DNA of 8,779 nucleotides, from NCBI GenBank assembly GCA_023244865.1, contig JAHFLM010000034.1:1-8779 (forward strand). The letters are read 5' to 3'. Positions 1 through 7,081 of this stretch are shown here, one piece after another. Each line of letters begins with the position of its first letter. The first letter of the stretch is position 1. Origin of the DNA: Candidatus Harrisonbacteria bacterium (GTDB lineage: Bacteria > Patescibacteriota > Minisyncoccia > UBA6257 > UBA11618). The notes below the pieces were generated by a model, which saw nothing but the letters and a program-made list of their open reading frames with translations, had not been told where the DNA came from and did not search any database. The position numbers and the translations under genes are program-made.

Positions 1-827
1 ATTAGGCGGTTAATCGCCGCATCCGCAATCGCTCCCACGTACACAGCAATGTCCTGTGCATTTACTAAATAATCAATATCCGACCCTAAAGCTTTCGCTG
101 CCAAAGCTCCAATTTGCGCTCCTGGTGTCGTAATAAAACAATATTGCCCGGTCTCATCGCACTTTCTTGTGCCTAAAAAGCCTTGCGAAGCCACCGATTC
201 TAAAATACTCGCCTCCTCCGCCCCGGCTCGCCTCTGATTTTTTTCATTCATCGCGAGTAATACCGAGCCGTAAAAATTATTCTGGGGATTCCACATTTCA
301 TTCAAAGCAAACCACCCACCCGTTCGGAAATCTCCATAGAAACTATCCATATTACTAACGATCTGATCTAAGGTGCAGGTAATATAAGAGCCAAATCTAG
401 GTGGTTGTAAAATCGACAACTGCACTTGGATTGAAAATGGCGAACATAAAAATCCCAGACCTAGTTCGTAGGCTAGGTCACCCACCGCGGCACTCCCAGC
501 ATCTTTCAGAAACGCTTTCCAGTCCGTAATAAATAACGGCTTTCCTTCCCCTTGAATCCAACCAATGATCTGGTCCACTACCATATTCAAGATTCTTCGC
601 TTCACACCCTCCATTACAATCTTTGCTAAGTTACGAGTGATTGTTTCTGTGGTTAGGGTGGCGCTTGTTCCGGCTGTTGCATTAGCCGCTCCAATCAAAG
701 TCGGATTGGTCTCAAAAGCAAAAGTTGTGTCCCCTACTCCAAAAATCGCCTCTGCTTTTTTTGGCATCGCAAATATTCCTAGAGAGAGGAAGCCGATTAA
801 ATAAATTATAAAAATCTTTTTAATCAT
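1..827 (-). CDS. Exported Cys-containing protein, probably T4SS-associated (3' end beyond window)
   Basis: Seen: the frame is open from an ATG at 827 to the left edge (275 residues visible, no stop). The N-terminus is a signal peptide: KK at residues 3-4, a hydrophobic stretch 5-20, and an AEA cleavage site at 25-27. The mature part has no long hydrophobic segment except short ones near 81-91 and 112-128, and has cysteines at 128, 151, 223 and 230 within LCSPF, TCTLD and KCDETGQYC. The start lies 3 nt after the stop of the upstream gene and has no Shine-Dalgarno, so it is probably translationally coupled. Recalled family knowledge: the pattern of a W-I-x-G segment, 'FITDWKAFLKDA', 'LGFLCSPF' and 'NPQNNFYG' resembles a conserved Patescibacteria protein found beside VirB2/VirB4/VirB6-type genes. 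Role in a type IV secretion-like apparatus is inference. Confidence in the gene is high, in the role modest. Confidence 0.85.
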   Translation of the reverse strand, partial: MIKKIFIIYLIGFLSLGIFAMPKKAEAIFGVGDTTFAFETNPTLIGAANATAGTSATLTTETITRNLAKIVMEGVKRRILNMVVDQIIGWIQGEGKPLFITDWKAFLKDAGSAAVGDLAYELGLGFLCSPFSIQVQLSILQPPRFGSYITCTLDQIVSNMDSFYGDFRTGGWFALNEMWNPQNNFYGSVLLAMNEKNQRRAGAEEASILESVASQGFLGTRKCDETGQYCFITTPGAQIGALAAKALGSDIDYLVNAQDIAVYVGAIADAAINRL

Positions 828-830
828 GAG

Positions 831-1607
831 TTAGGCACCGAGGCTATACTTTGCGGCAAATAATTTGATATTGTCGTTTAATTCCGAAAAGCCTTTATTT
901 ACCTCGGGTAATTTCTTCAAAGCTGCTGCTGCCGTGATCGGATCATTATTAACGTCGGCAATCTTATTAAAAATTATTTTTTGTTCGTTAAGCAGGCGCA
1001 CTTCTTGCTCGTGAATTACTAAAAGCGAAATTGGCACCTCAATTTTTTCTACCTCATTCAAAGTTTTTTGATAGCTTACCGCGATTAGCGTAAGATCGCT
1101 GTCTTTTGGATCAGTCCAATTCACGGCCTTATTTCTAAAGTTATTTTGTAAGATTTCTTGCAGGTCTTTTAAATATTTAATTTTTGCTTCTTTCGTATCA
1201 AAATTAGCTATTTTAAAAGGTTTTAGCTTAATTTGGTTAAAGCCCAAGTCCACTTGGTCTATACTTGCAAGTTCGCCGGCGATTACCTCGTTTACGATCT
1301 TTTCTTGGTTTAAGGCCTTAATCGTTTCGTTAGTTTGGCCGTCTTCTTCCGTTGTTTGTTCAGGCCCGTCAGGATTTAAATTTCTGATTGATTCCGCAAT
1401 TTTATAACTAATCCCTTTTGCAATTTTCTCAGAGACGTCATTTTTTTTCTTAGGCACTAAAGCCTCTGCTACGGTTTTTATTTCCGCCTTAAGAGGCGCT
1501 TTTTCAATTTTCGGTAGATTTTTTTCTTGTAAGTTTCCAAAAATCACTAATCCGCCAAAAACCACCATGAGAAAAATCATCAGCCCAAAAAATGACCTCA
1601 AAGTCAT
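831..1607 (-). CDS. Single-pass membrane protein of unknown function
   Basis: This 258-aa protein starts with a short N-in segment, a hydrophobic helix at residues 7-24 (signal anchor), and then a Lys/Glu-rich linker to about residue 110. The rest (112-258) is predicted helical and hydrophilic, ending in the segment ITAAAALKKLPEV followed by a helix. No enzyme motif was recognised. It is the promoter-proximal gene of a pair with the exported Cys protein (3-nt gap), so the two probably act together in the same envelope structure. In CPR genomes similar hypothetical proteins are recalled next to that exported protein. The ATG at 1607 is chosen because an extended -10 box lies just upstream and fits a leaderless mRNA. 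No function is claimed. Confidence 0.85.
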   Translation of the reverse strand: MTLRSFFGLMIFLMVVFGGLVIFGNLQEKNLPKIEKAPLKAEIKTVAEALVPKKKNDVSEKIAKGISYKIAESIRNLNPDGPEQTTEEDGQTNETIKALNQEKIVNEVIAGELASIDQVDLGFNQIKLKPFKIANFDTKEAKIKYLKDLQEILQNNFRNKAVNWTDPKDSDLTLIAVSYQKTLNEVEKIEVPISLLVIHEQEVRLLNEQKIIFNKIADVNNDPITAAAALKKLPEVNKGFSELNDNIKLFAAKYSLGA

Positions 1608-1613
1608 GTCTCT

Positions 1614-1622
1614 ATTATATCA
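1614..1622 (-). promoter_or_regulatory. Extended -10 promoter, probably giving a leaderless mRNA
   Basis: On the minus strand the sequence reads TGATATAAT, a consensus -10 (1619-1614) with a TG extension at 1622-1621. A transcription start about 7 nt downstream falls on or next to the ATG at 1607, leaving no room for a ribosome site. No good -35 box is visible at 17-18 nt, consistent with an extended -10 promoter. Confidence 0.55.
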
Positions 1623-1657
1623 CTACGATATACATCGTTGCGAATATTTTTTTCTAT

Positions 1658-1724
1658 TGTCATTCAGAGCCCAATTCCGTTTGATTCCCCAAAGAGTCAG
1701 TTCGGGATTAGGGCGTAGGAATCT
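1658..1724. repeat. Palindromic intergenic repeat, copy 1
   Basis: About 67 bp that match 7082-7147; the first 35 bases (1658-1692) are identical in both copies. The element begins TGTCATTCAGAG and ends in GGAATCT, with an imperfect inverted repeat between (left arm about 1672-1688, right arm about 1694-1711). It lies between rsmA and the next gene downstream, outside any CDS. The ends recall a family of short 'TGTCATTC...GAATCT' intergenic repeats common in bacterial genomes. Confidence 0.75.
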
Positions 1725-1744
1725 ATTCAATATTTAAAAATAAA

Positions 1745-2512
1745 CTAAACGAAACTCTTCTCTGAAAATTTAACAATCGTCTCTAAATCCAAGCTTTCCG
1801 CTCTCGCTTCTTCTTTGATTTTCATCTCTTTCATTCTTTCCTCAATTATTTCTTTAGCGTATCCTGCCGCTCTTAAATTATTTAAAATAGTTTTCCTAGG
1901 CTGCTTAAATAAAATCTTAATAAAAGTATAATATTGAGCCAAGTTTATCCCGGCCGCTACTTTCGGTTTTAAGCTAATCACAGCAGAACTCACTTTTGGC
2001 TCAGGTTTAAAGTCTCTTGCCCCCAAAGTCATTTCAATTTTTATCTCCGCCCAAATCTGCATCGCCGCCGCTAATAGGTTCATTTTCCCCTTTTCGGCCG
2101 TCATTCTTTGTGCCACCTCCTTTTGAATCATAAAAACCGCTAATTCGGGCTTATTATCTAGCGCCGCTAGTGTCCTAAAAAAATACCCCGTAATATAATA
2201 CGGCAAATTTCCAATTAATTTATACTTCAAGCCGCCCAAGCTAGAGGCCACTGCTGGCATTTCTACCAAGGCGTCGCCAATAATCACCTCTAATCGCTTT
2301 TCTTTAAGTGCGATTAATTCCTCGGCTAATTCCGCATCCTTTTCAATCGCCACTAAGCTTCGGAGCTTTGATTTTAGTAAAGGGAACGTTAAAGCTCCCT
2401 TCCCGGGGCCAATCTCCACCACTAAATCCTTCTCAGCGATTTTGAGTTTTTGCACAATCTTCTTAATCGCCTCCTTATTTACTAAAAAATTTTGTCCTAA
2501 TCTACTTGGCAT
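1745..2512 (-). CDS. rsmA: 16S rRNA (adenine1518/1519-N6)-dimethyltransferase RsmA (KsgA)
   Basis: Uses S-adenosylmethionine to dimethylate the two adjacent adenines of the helix 45 loop of 16S rRNA late in 30S assembly, in the cytoplasm. The 255-aa product has the whole motif set in order: GQNFL at 6-10, the SAM-binding VEIGPGKGALT at 32-42, the acidic residue E57 that ends strand 2, D80 (GDAL), and the catalytic NLPYY at 102-106, followed by MIQKEVAQR and FKPEPKVSSAV, typical of RsmA rather than of Erm methylases. Length is normal for bacterial RsmA, slightly short. The start is 5 nt after the helicase stop with no clear Shine-Dalgarno, so the gene is probably the second of a uvrD-rsmA operon. 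The stop is TAG. Confidence 0.97.
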   Translation of the reverse strand: MPSRLGQNFLVNKEAIKKIVQKLKIAEKDLVVEIGPGKGALTFPLLKSKLRSLVAIEKDAELAEELIALKEKRLEVIIGDALVEMPAVASSLGGLKYKLIGNLPYYITGYFFRTLAALDNKPELAVFMIQKEVAQRMTAEKGKMNLLAAAMQIWAEIKIEMTLGARDFKPEPKVSSAVISLKPKVAAGINLAQYYTFIKILFKQPRKTILNNLRAAGYAKEIIEERMKEMKIKEEARAESLDLETIVKFSEKSFV

Positions 2513-2517
2513 ATTTT

Positions 2518-4377
2518 CTATTCGTAACTAATAAAGTCATCTTCGTCACTTCGATAATCTCTTCGGTTTTTATTCTGGCTATACCCATACCCCCCGTCTT
2601 CCACCACCACTAAATTTCCAGGAATCTCGTTTAAAAATCTTGAAGGGGTTTCGTGCAAGGTTAGAAACAAGCTCTTTTTTTCTCGCGTCATCGCTACATA
2701 CATCAGCCTACTCTCCTCCGCAATCCCCTCATTACTCTTGTAAGACCGCTCGTGGGGTAGGATTCCTTCCGTGCAGCCTACCACAAACACATAATTAAAT
2801 TCCAATCCTTTCGCCAGATGGATCGTCATTAAATTCACCCCATTCAACCCCTCGTCCTGAGCCTGATTTAAAGCCACCTCTTCCAAAAAAGCAGCGGTGC
2901 CACCCCTCACGCTCATCCCCGAGCCTTCCGGATCAATTTCATCGAGTGTTTCGGGATCAACGGTCACTGCCTGCCTCATGCCGGGCTCACTGTAAATCTT
3001 CGCAAATCTCAAAAGCTCTTTCACATTATCTAGCCGATCCTCAGAATTATCATAATTATCTCGCAAATAACTAATATAATTTAATTTTTGCAGTAAAACA
3101 TTAATTAATTCTACTGGCGATAAGTCAGGCTTGGTTTCTAGAAGCTCCGGCCATATTTTTGCCATAAACCGCTTCCCCATTTCCTTTTCTAATCGATCGC
3201 GTGCTGGCTCGTCGCCATGGTTCGTCATCACTCTTAAGCCCGCAAGTAAGTCTTTGATTTCCTTGCGCTCATAAAACTTAATCCCCCCAAAAATTTTATA
3301 AGCCACACTATTTTTTATGAGAATTTGCTCCATCGCTCGGGACTGGGCATTCGTACGATACAAAATCGCAATATCTTTTAACTTCCCCCCACCTCGCACA
3401 ATCTCCAAAATTTTACTCACCACATAATAAGCCTCGCCATACTCGCTTTCCGCCGCCATCACGGTCACGAAGCCCCCCTGATCGTTTTTCGTAAACAGAT
3501 TTTTCACCTTCTGCTCCTTATTATTCATAATCACCGCCTCCGCCGCCTCAATAATCGTCGAAGTCGAACGGTAATTTTCATTTAAAATCACCACCTTCGC
3601 CCCTGGCCAATCTTTTTCAAAATTCAAAAAAATTCGATAGTCCGCGTGCCGCCAACTATAAATCGACTGCGCATCATCTCCCACGATCGTTAAATTCCGA
3701 TGCTCTAAAGCTAAAAGTTTCACTAACTTATACTGCGTGCTTGAAGTGTCTTGAAATTCATCCACCAACACATATTTAAACTTCGCTCGATATTTTTCGA
3801 GCACCCGCTCATCTTTTTGAAAGACCTCGAGCGGCTTCAAAATTAAATCATCAAAATCAAACGCGTTATTTTTCTGCAACGCTTCTTCGTATTCTTTATA
3901 TATATTATCCATGATCGGATCAGCGTCCCGTAAATTACTATTCTTCACTTTTGAAATCATGTAGCTAATCGGCGCCGGCGCGTATTTTTCACTCTTCTCT
4001 ATATTGAGTTTTTTAATAATTTTCTTAATCAGGCTTACTTGGTCGCTGTCATCAAAAATCGTGAAGTCTAAACCCCGCTCAAAATGCCGTGCTTCAGTGC
4101 GCAAAATCCTCGCGCCAAAGGCGTGAAAGGTGGCTATCCACATCTTATCCCCCAGGCCGCTCAAACGTTCCCTCATTTCGCGCGCCGCCTTGTTCGTAAA
4201 GGTAATCGCGAGGATGCTTTGCGGATCCACCCCTTTTTCCACTAAATAGCGAATTTTTGTAGTTAGGGTGTGAGTTTTGCCGCTTCCTGCCCCGGCGATA
4301 ATCATAAGCGGCCCTGCTTCGTGCAAGACCGCCTCTAGCTGGCTTTTATTGAGTTTTTCTGATAGTATAGGCTGCAT
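2518..4377 (-). CDS. uvrD: UvrD/PcrA-type superfamily 1A 3'-5' DNA helicase
   Basis: ATP-driven 3'-5' translocase of the UvrD/PcrA/Rep family, acting in nucleotide excision repair, mismatch repair and removal of blocked replication or recombination intermediates. All helicase motifs are intact (numbering from the start at 4377): Q motif LNKSQ 9-13, Walker A GAGSGKT 29-35, TFTNKAAREMRERL (Ia) 59-72, Walker B DEFQDT 206-211, GDDAQSIYSWR (III) 233-243, NENYRST (IV) 266-272, TIHLAKGLEF (V) about 518-527, and LMYVAMTR (VI) about 558-565. At 619 aa it is shorter than the usual 700-plus, with a compact stretch between motifs IV and V and an acidic tail. An ATG at 4566 would add 63 residues (682 aa), but that extension is unusual for the family and is antisense to the peptidase signal sequence; PcrA proteins normally begin about 10 residues before the Q motif. 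Start choice is moderately sure, identity very sure. Confidence 0.93.
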   Translation of the reverse strand: MQPILSEKLNKSQLEAVLHEAGPLMIIAGAGSGKTHTLTTKIRYLVEKGVDPQSILAITFTNKAAREMRERLSGLGDKMWIATFHAFGARILRTEARHFERGLDFTIFDDSDQVSLIKKIIKKLNIEKSEKYAPAPISYMISKVKNSNLRDADPIMDNIYKEYEEALQKNNAFDFDDLILKPLEVFQKDERVLEKYRAKFKYVLVDEFQDTSSTQYKLVKLLALEHRNLTIVGDDAQSIYSWRHADYRIFLNFEKDWPGAKVVILNENYRSTSTIIEAAEAVIMNNKEQKVKNLFTKNDQGGFVTVMAAESEYGEAYYVVSKILEIVRGGGKLKDIAILYRTNAQSRAMEQILIKNSVAYKIFGGIKFYERKEIKDLLAGLRVMTNHGDEPARDRLEKEMGKRFMAKIWPELLETKPDLSPVELINVLLQKLNYISYLRDNYDNSEDRLDNVKELLRFAKIYSEPGMRQAVTVDPETLDEIDPEGSGMSVRGGTAAFLEEVALNQAQDEGLNGVNLMTIHLAKGLEFNYVFVVGCTEGILPHERSYKSNEGIAEESRLMYVAMTREKKSLFLTLHETPSRFLNEIPGNLVVVEDGGYGYSQNKNRRDYRSDEDDFISYE

Positions 4378-4414
4378 TGATAGATTACTAACAATTAAGT
4401 CGTTAAAGGCGGTT

Positions 4415-5371
4415 TTGGGCCGTAAATCGACCCTGCCCGTAGTCGCCATCCTCTTGGTTTCCTGTCTTAATCTGCTCCATTTCTCCGAGGCCTCTTTTAG
4501 CGATTCCTTAAGTCCCTTAGGAGGTCCAGAAACGGATCCGAGTCTCTCGGTCTTCGTCTCTGCCATGAACCCTATTGGGCTTAATCTTACTAGCTCTAAC
4601 GAAACTTTTCAAAATAAATCTTTAGCCGCCGGTTTTATCGAGGGCTCTAATTTCAATTTCAATAATTTTTCCGACCGCCGCACTCCCCTCACCTACCTTA
4701 TTCAAGCCGGCGACACCGCCGAATCCATCGCCGCAGCTTTTAATATCTCATTAGACTCTCTTTATTTAAATAATCCTAATTTAAAACCTCAAGAAACCCT
4801 AACTATTAATCAGGAATTAATGATTCCTCAGGTTTCAGGGCTTCTTTATAAGGTGCAAGCCAACGAAACCCTCACTTCGGTTGCTGCTGATTTCAACGTC
4901 TCCCCTCAATTACTCTTAAAATATAATTTATTTATTAAGCCGGGCGAGCTAGTGGTGATTCCTAACTACAAACCAAGTAATCTCACATATTTAGGTAGTC
5001 AAGAAATTAAAGGTAATGCTTTGAAATTTATTGCTCCGGCTGCTGGCTGGAATTGGGGTGAGCTTCATTATAATAATGCGGTAGACATTGCGAGTGCGTG
5101 CGGCTCTCCTATATATGCTGTTTTCGAAGGCGAGGTGGTAGAAGCCTCCGAAGGCTATAACCATGGCTACGGTAATTTAGTGGCCATCAAACATCCTAAC
5201 GGCGTCATCACCCGCTACGCTCACGCTCAAACTATCTTAGTAGCTCTCGGCGACCACGTCTCCCAAGGCGACACTATCGCCGAAATGGGCAATACCGGCC
5301 ACACCCACGGCCCTACCGGCTGCCACGTCCACTTCGAAGTCCTAGGCGCCGCCAATCCTTTTGCTCATTAG
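4415..5371 (+). CDS. Exported cell-wall endopeptidase: two LysM domains plus M23 peptidase
   Basis: Envelope-located zinc metallopeptidase expected to bind glycan through LysM and cleave peptidoglycan cross-bridges. From a TTG at 4415 (318 aa), preceded by AAAGG with a 5-nt spacer: a signal sequence at 1-27 (RK at 3-4, hydrophobic 6-22, possible cleavage after SEA; L-V-S-C at 14-17 could alternatively be a lipobox), a Ser/Asn-rich linker, LysM 1 about 93-138 (YLIQAGDTAESIA), LysM 2 about 144-183 (YKVQANETLTSVA), and M23 about 203-318. Catalytic-site candidates are H218 and D224 (HYNNAVD), H270 (YAH), and H304/H306 in GCHVHFEV. The only ATG in frame, at 4565, would remove the export signal. 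The frame is open further upstream to TTG codons at 4349 and 4277, but these lie antisense to the helicase core. Transcribed divergently from uvrD with 37 bp between the chosen starts. Confidence 0.88.
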   Translation: MGRKSTLPVVAILLVSCLNLLHFSEASFSDSLSPLGGPETDPSLSVFVSAMNPIGLNLTSSNETFQNKSLAAGFIEGSNFNFNNFSDRRTPLTYLIQAGDTAESIAAAFNISLDSLYLNNPNLKPQETLTINQELMIPQVSGLLYKVQANETLTSVAADFNVSPQLLLKYNLFIKPGELVVIPNYKPSNLTYLGSQEIKGNALKFIAPAAGWNWGELHYNNAVDIASACGSPIYAVFEGEVVEASEGYNHGYGNLVAIKHPNGVITRYAHAQTILVALGDHVSQGDTIAEMGNTGHTHGPTGCHVHFEVLGAANPFAH

Positions 5372-5381
5372 TTTTTTTACT

Positions 5382-5403
5382 CCCCTCCTTTATCGAGGAG
5401 GGG
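5382..5403. repeat. GC-rich hairpin after the peptidase gene
   Basis: CCCCTCC at 5382-5388 pairs with GGAGGGG at 5397-5403 across an 8-nt loop, followed by TTGGGGGAGG. On neither strand is the stem followed by a T-tract, so it is not a standard intrinsic terminator. The sequence resembles short 'CCCCTCC...GGAGGGG' intergenic repeats seen in many bacterial genomes. No second full copy is present in this window. Confidence 0.45.
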
Positions 5404-5424
5404 TTGGGGGAGGTGAACAATATT

Positions 5425-5460
5425 TATAAAAATAAAAATCTCCACGTCTTAGGTGGAGAT
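5425..5460 (-). terminator. Intrinsic terminator of unit A (449-aa gene)
   Basis: On the minus strand an 8-bp stem, ATCTCCAC/GTGGAGAT (5460-5453 with 5445-5438), with a 7-nt loop, is followed at once by a T-rich run (TTTTTATTTTTATA). It lies about 105 nt after the stop codon at 5565, leaving a long 3' UTR. Confidence 0.8.
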
Positions 5461-5483
5461 CTTGCTGATAACTTAGATTTCAG

Positions 5484-5553
5484 TAGCGACTCTTTGGTCG
5501 CTATCCTGCTAAGGGCAGCACTTCATGTTGCCAGGTTCGTCATCGATCCTGGC
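5484..5553 (-). other. Hairpin-rich 3' UTR of the 449-aa gene
   Basis: Two clean hairpins precede the terminator: GCCAGG/CCTGGC (5553-5548 with 5535-5530, 12-nt loop) and TAGCGAC/GTCGCTA (5503-5497 with 5490-5484, 6-nt loop). No ORF of note lies in this stretch. Together with the terminator stem this gives three hairpins in about 130 nt, which could protect the transcript end or be a small 3'-derived RNA; the role is inference. Confidence 0.5.
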
Positions 5554-5564
5554 TATTATTGGGA

Positions 5565-6914
5565 CTAGCGGCGCTTCTTGCTACCACCACCGCTTCCGAA
5601 GACATCACCAACTTGGCGATGTTCTCTCCGCGGAGCTCGGTCAGAGTCATTACCGCCACCCCCACCACCGAATTTCTTTTGCAGATTTTCTCGGCGGGCG
5701 TCGTCGTTGTTCCTCTTCTGGCCACCATGCTGACGTGATTTGAAGCTCAGGTAGTGGTCAGCCGTCGCGCTTGAGTAGCAGAACGGCAGCTTCTCGTCTT
5801 TGCCGAATCTCGTTTTGAGCGTGTCCTGGATCGTTCTCCGGGCGGCGTTCAATGAGCTTCGGTTGCACGGTGAGTTCCACCGGTCGTAGCACCACGGTTC
5901 GCCTCGGAAGTCTTTCAGCATGCCCTTCCGTTGGCAGAAGATCAGATTCCCGCTGACCGCGATCTTTGTGAGGCCGGGATCGCTGTTGCCGAGAACCCAA
6001 TTCGGAACCACGAGGTAGTTCCCCTGCTCGATCAAGTTGTTGTCGGCGTGCTTGGCGACGATGTCGAAGATGCTCCGCCCATTTTGGCGAGCGAGTGGTC
6101 GATGACTATCACGAGTCACCAACCCTTCGTTGCCCCTCGGCCGCACCATCAAGGAGCGGAACGGCAGGAACTGGATTTCGTCGGAGTAGCAGGTAACCAG
6201 CTCCTCACCGTCGGGCGACACCAGAGCCTTGAGCTCTTCGAGAGTGATCGGATCACCTTGAAGTAGCTTCAGTTCGACGCTTTCCACCGTGACCGGTTCA
6301 GGCTGACTGAGGAAGATCTCTTCCAGATTTCCACCGCGGCTGAAGACCTCGTCCGCCGCGAGCTCAATCTGAGTCAGATCCCACTCCTTGCCGAGCTTCG
6401 TTTCGACGGACGGCATCAATGCCTCGAGGATTGGCCCGGGGTCTCCCCCTCCATTGACCTTGAGAAACAGAATGTCCATCGCAGTCAACACTTCGCCGGG
6501 GCCACCAACCAGGTAGTTGAAGGCTCGGCCGAGATCGAGACTCGAGATGTATCCGTCCGGACCCATCCGTTTGTCATTGCGACCTTTCCAGAATGTGAAG
6601 GCGTCAGGAGTCAAGAAATGTCGGTCGTCCGACTCCAGAGCGGTTTCGAGAACCGCTTCGTCGTCGCCTTCTTCCGGAACAACGTCGAACTGTTCGTCGT
6701 CGACTTCTCCATTGGAGTTGTCTTCGGCGACCACGACCACTTGGGAGCCATCGGTGAATTCCGGATTTTCATCCCCACCTTCGGCCAGTTCCAAGAGCTC
6801 GTTGCCAGTTCCTTCTTCCGTGACCACGACGATTTCGTCGCCATCGATCTCCAGATTGCTTCCAATCGGGTGACCAAGCAAACCAATACCAGTAGCTTGA
6901 GATGAACGATTCAT
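5565..6914 (-). CDS. Orphan 449-aa protein, acidic N-terminus and Gly/Arg/Lys-rich C-terminus
   Basis: I do not recognise this protein. The ATG at 6914 is preceded by AAAAGGGA with an 8-nt spacer and a 90-nt leader from a strong promoter, making the start well supported; an upstream GTG at 6950 has no such site. Residues 22-97 are strongly acidic with two similar stretches, EIVVVTEEG and SQVVVVAEDN. Residues about 100-390 look globular, with WKGRNDKRMGPDGY, a conserved-looking VVPNWVLGNSDPG, and cysteines at 242, 327, 342, 350 and 379. Residues 393-449 are basic and glycine-rich (six Gly at 416-421, ending GSGGGSKKRR), like a disordered nucleic-acid-binding tail. No signal peptide or membrane segment, so cytoplasmic. 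GC content and codon use (GAG, CTG, GGC, TCG) are clearly higher-GC than the flanking genes, suggesting transfer or special selection. Monocistronic. The gene is real with high probability; its function is unknown. Confidence 0.85.
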   Translation of the reverse strand: MNRSSQATGIGLLGHPIGSNLEIDGDEIVVVTEEGTGNELLELAEGGDENPEFTDGSQVVVVAEDNSNGEVDDEQFDVVPEEGDDEAVLETALESDDRHFLTPDAFTFWKGRNDKRMGPDGYISSLDLGRAFNYLVGGPGEVLTAMDILFLKVNGGGDPGPILEALMPSVETKLGKEWDLTQIELAADEVFSRGGNLEEIFLSQPEPVTVESVELKLLQGDPITLEELKALVSPDGEELVTCYSDEIQFLPFRSLMVRPRGNEGLVTRDSHRPLARQNGRSIFDIVAKHADNNLIEQGNYLVVPNWVLGNSDPGLTKIAVSGNLIFCQRKGMLKDFRGEPWCYDRWNSPCNRSSLNAARRTIQDTLKTRFGKDEKLPFCYSSATADHYLSFKSRQHGGQKRNNDDARRENLQKKFGGGGGGNDSDRAPRREHRQVGDVFGSGGGSKKRR

Positions 6915-6957
6915 GACAGTATCCCTTTTCAAAAAACAGACTACTTTCACCTATCTT

Positions 6958-7001
6958 GTGAGGCCGCCGGGAACTGTCGTTCCCTATGAGCATACCCTCA
7001 C
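6958..7001 (-). promoter_or_regulatory. Structured 5' leader of the 449-aa gene
   Basis: On the minus strand, GTGAGG (7001-6996) pairs with CCTCAC (6963-6958) and encloses a second hairpin GGGAAC/GTTCCC (6984-6979 with 6974-6969, tetraloop GACA). The two-helix element starts about 6 nt after the predicted transcription start, about 45 nt before the start codon. It may stabilise the mRNA or act as a cis-regulator; no known riboswitch was recognised. Confidence 0.5.
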
Positions 7002-7014
7002 TCAGGTTACGCCC

Positions 7015-7044
7015 ATTATACCGCACTTCCACCCCTTTTGTCAA
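7015..7044 (-). promoter_or_regulatory. Sigma-70 promoter of unit A
   Basis: Consensus TTGACA at 7044-7039 and consensus TATAAT at 7020-7015 on the minus strand, 18-nt spacer. The predicted transcription start is near 7008, giving a leader of about 93 nt before the ATG at 6914. Confidence 0.85.
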
Positions 7045-7081
7045 CCCCCAAAAATGTGTATAAATAAAGACCTATTAAGCC

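Noticed and set aside
565..804. Plus-strand frame of 79 codons
   Set aside because: It is antisense to the exported-protein gene (1-827, minus), which has a signal peptide and family-like motifs.
5382..5403. Intrinsic terminator for the peptidase gene
   Set aside because: The stem is not followed by T residues on the plus strand; the T-run lies before it.
5931..6266. Plus-strand frames inside the orphan gene (also 6517-6873 and 6618-6905)
   Set aside because: They lack ribosome sites and promoters and lie antisense to the 449-aa gene, whose high GC creates long spurious frames.
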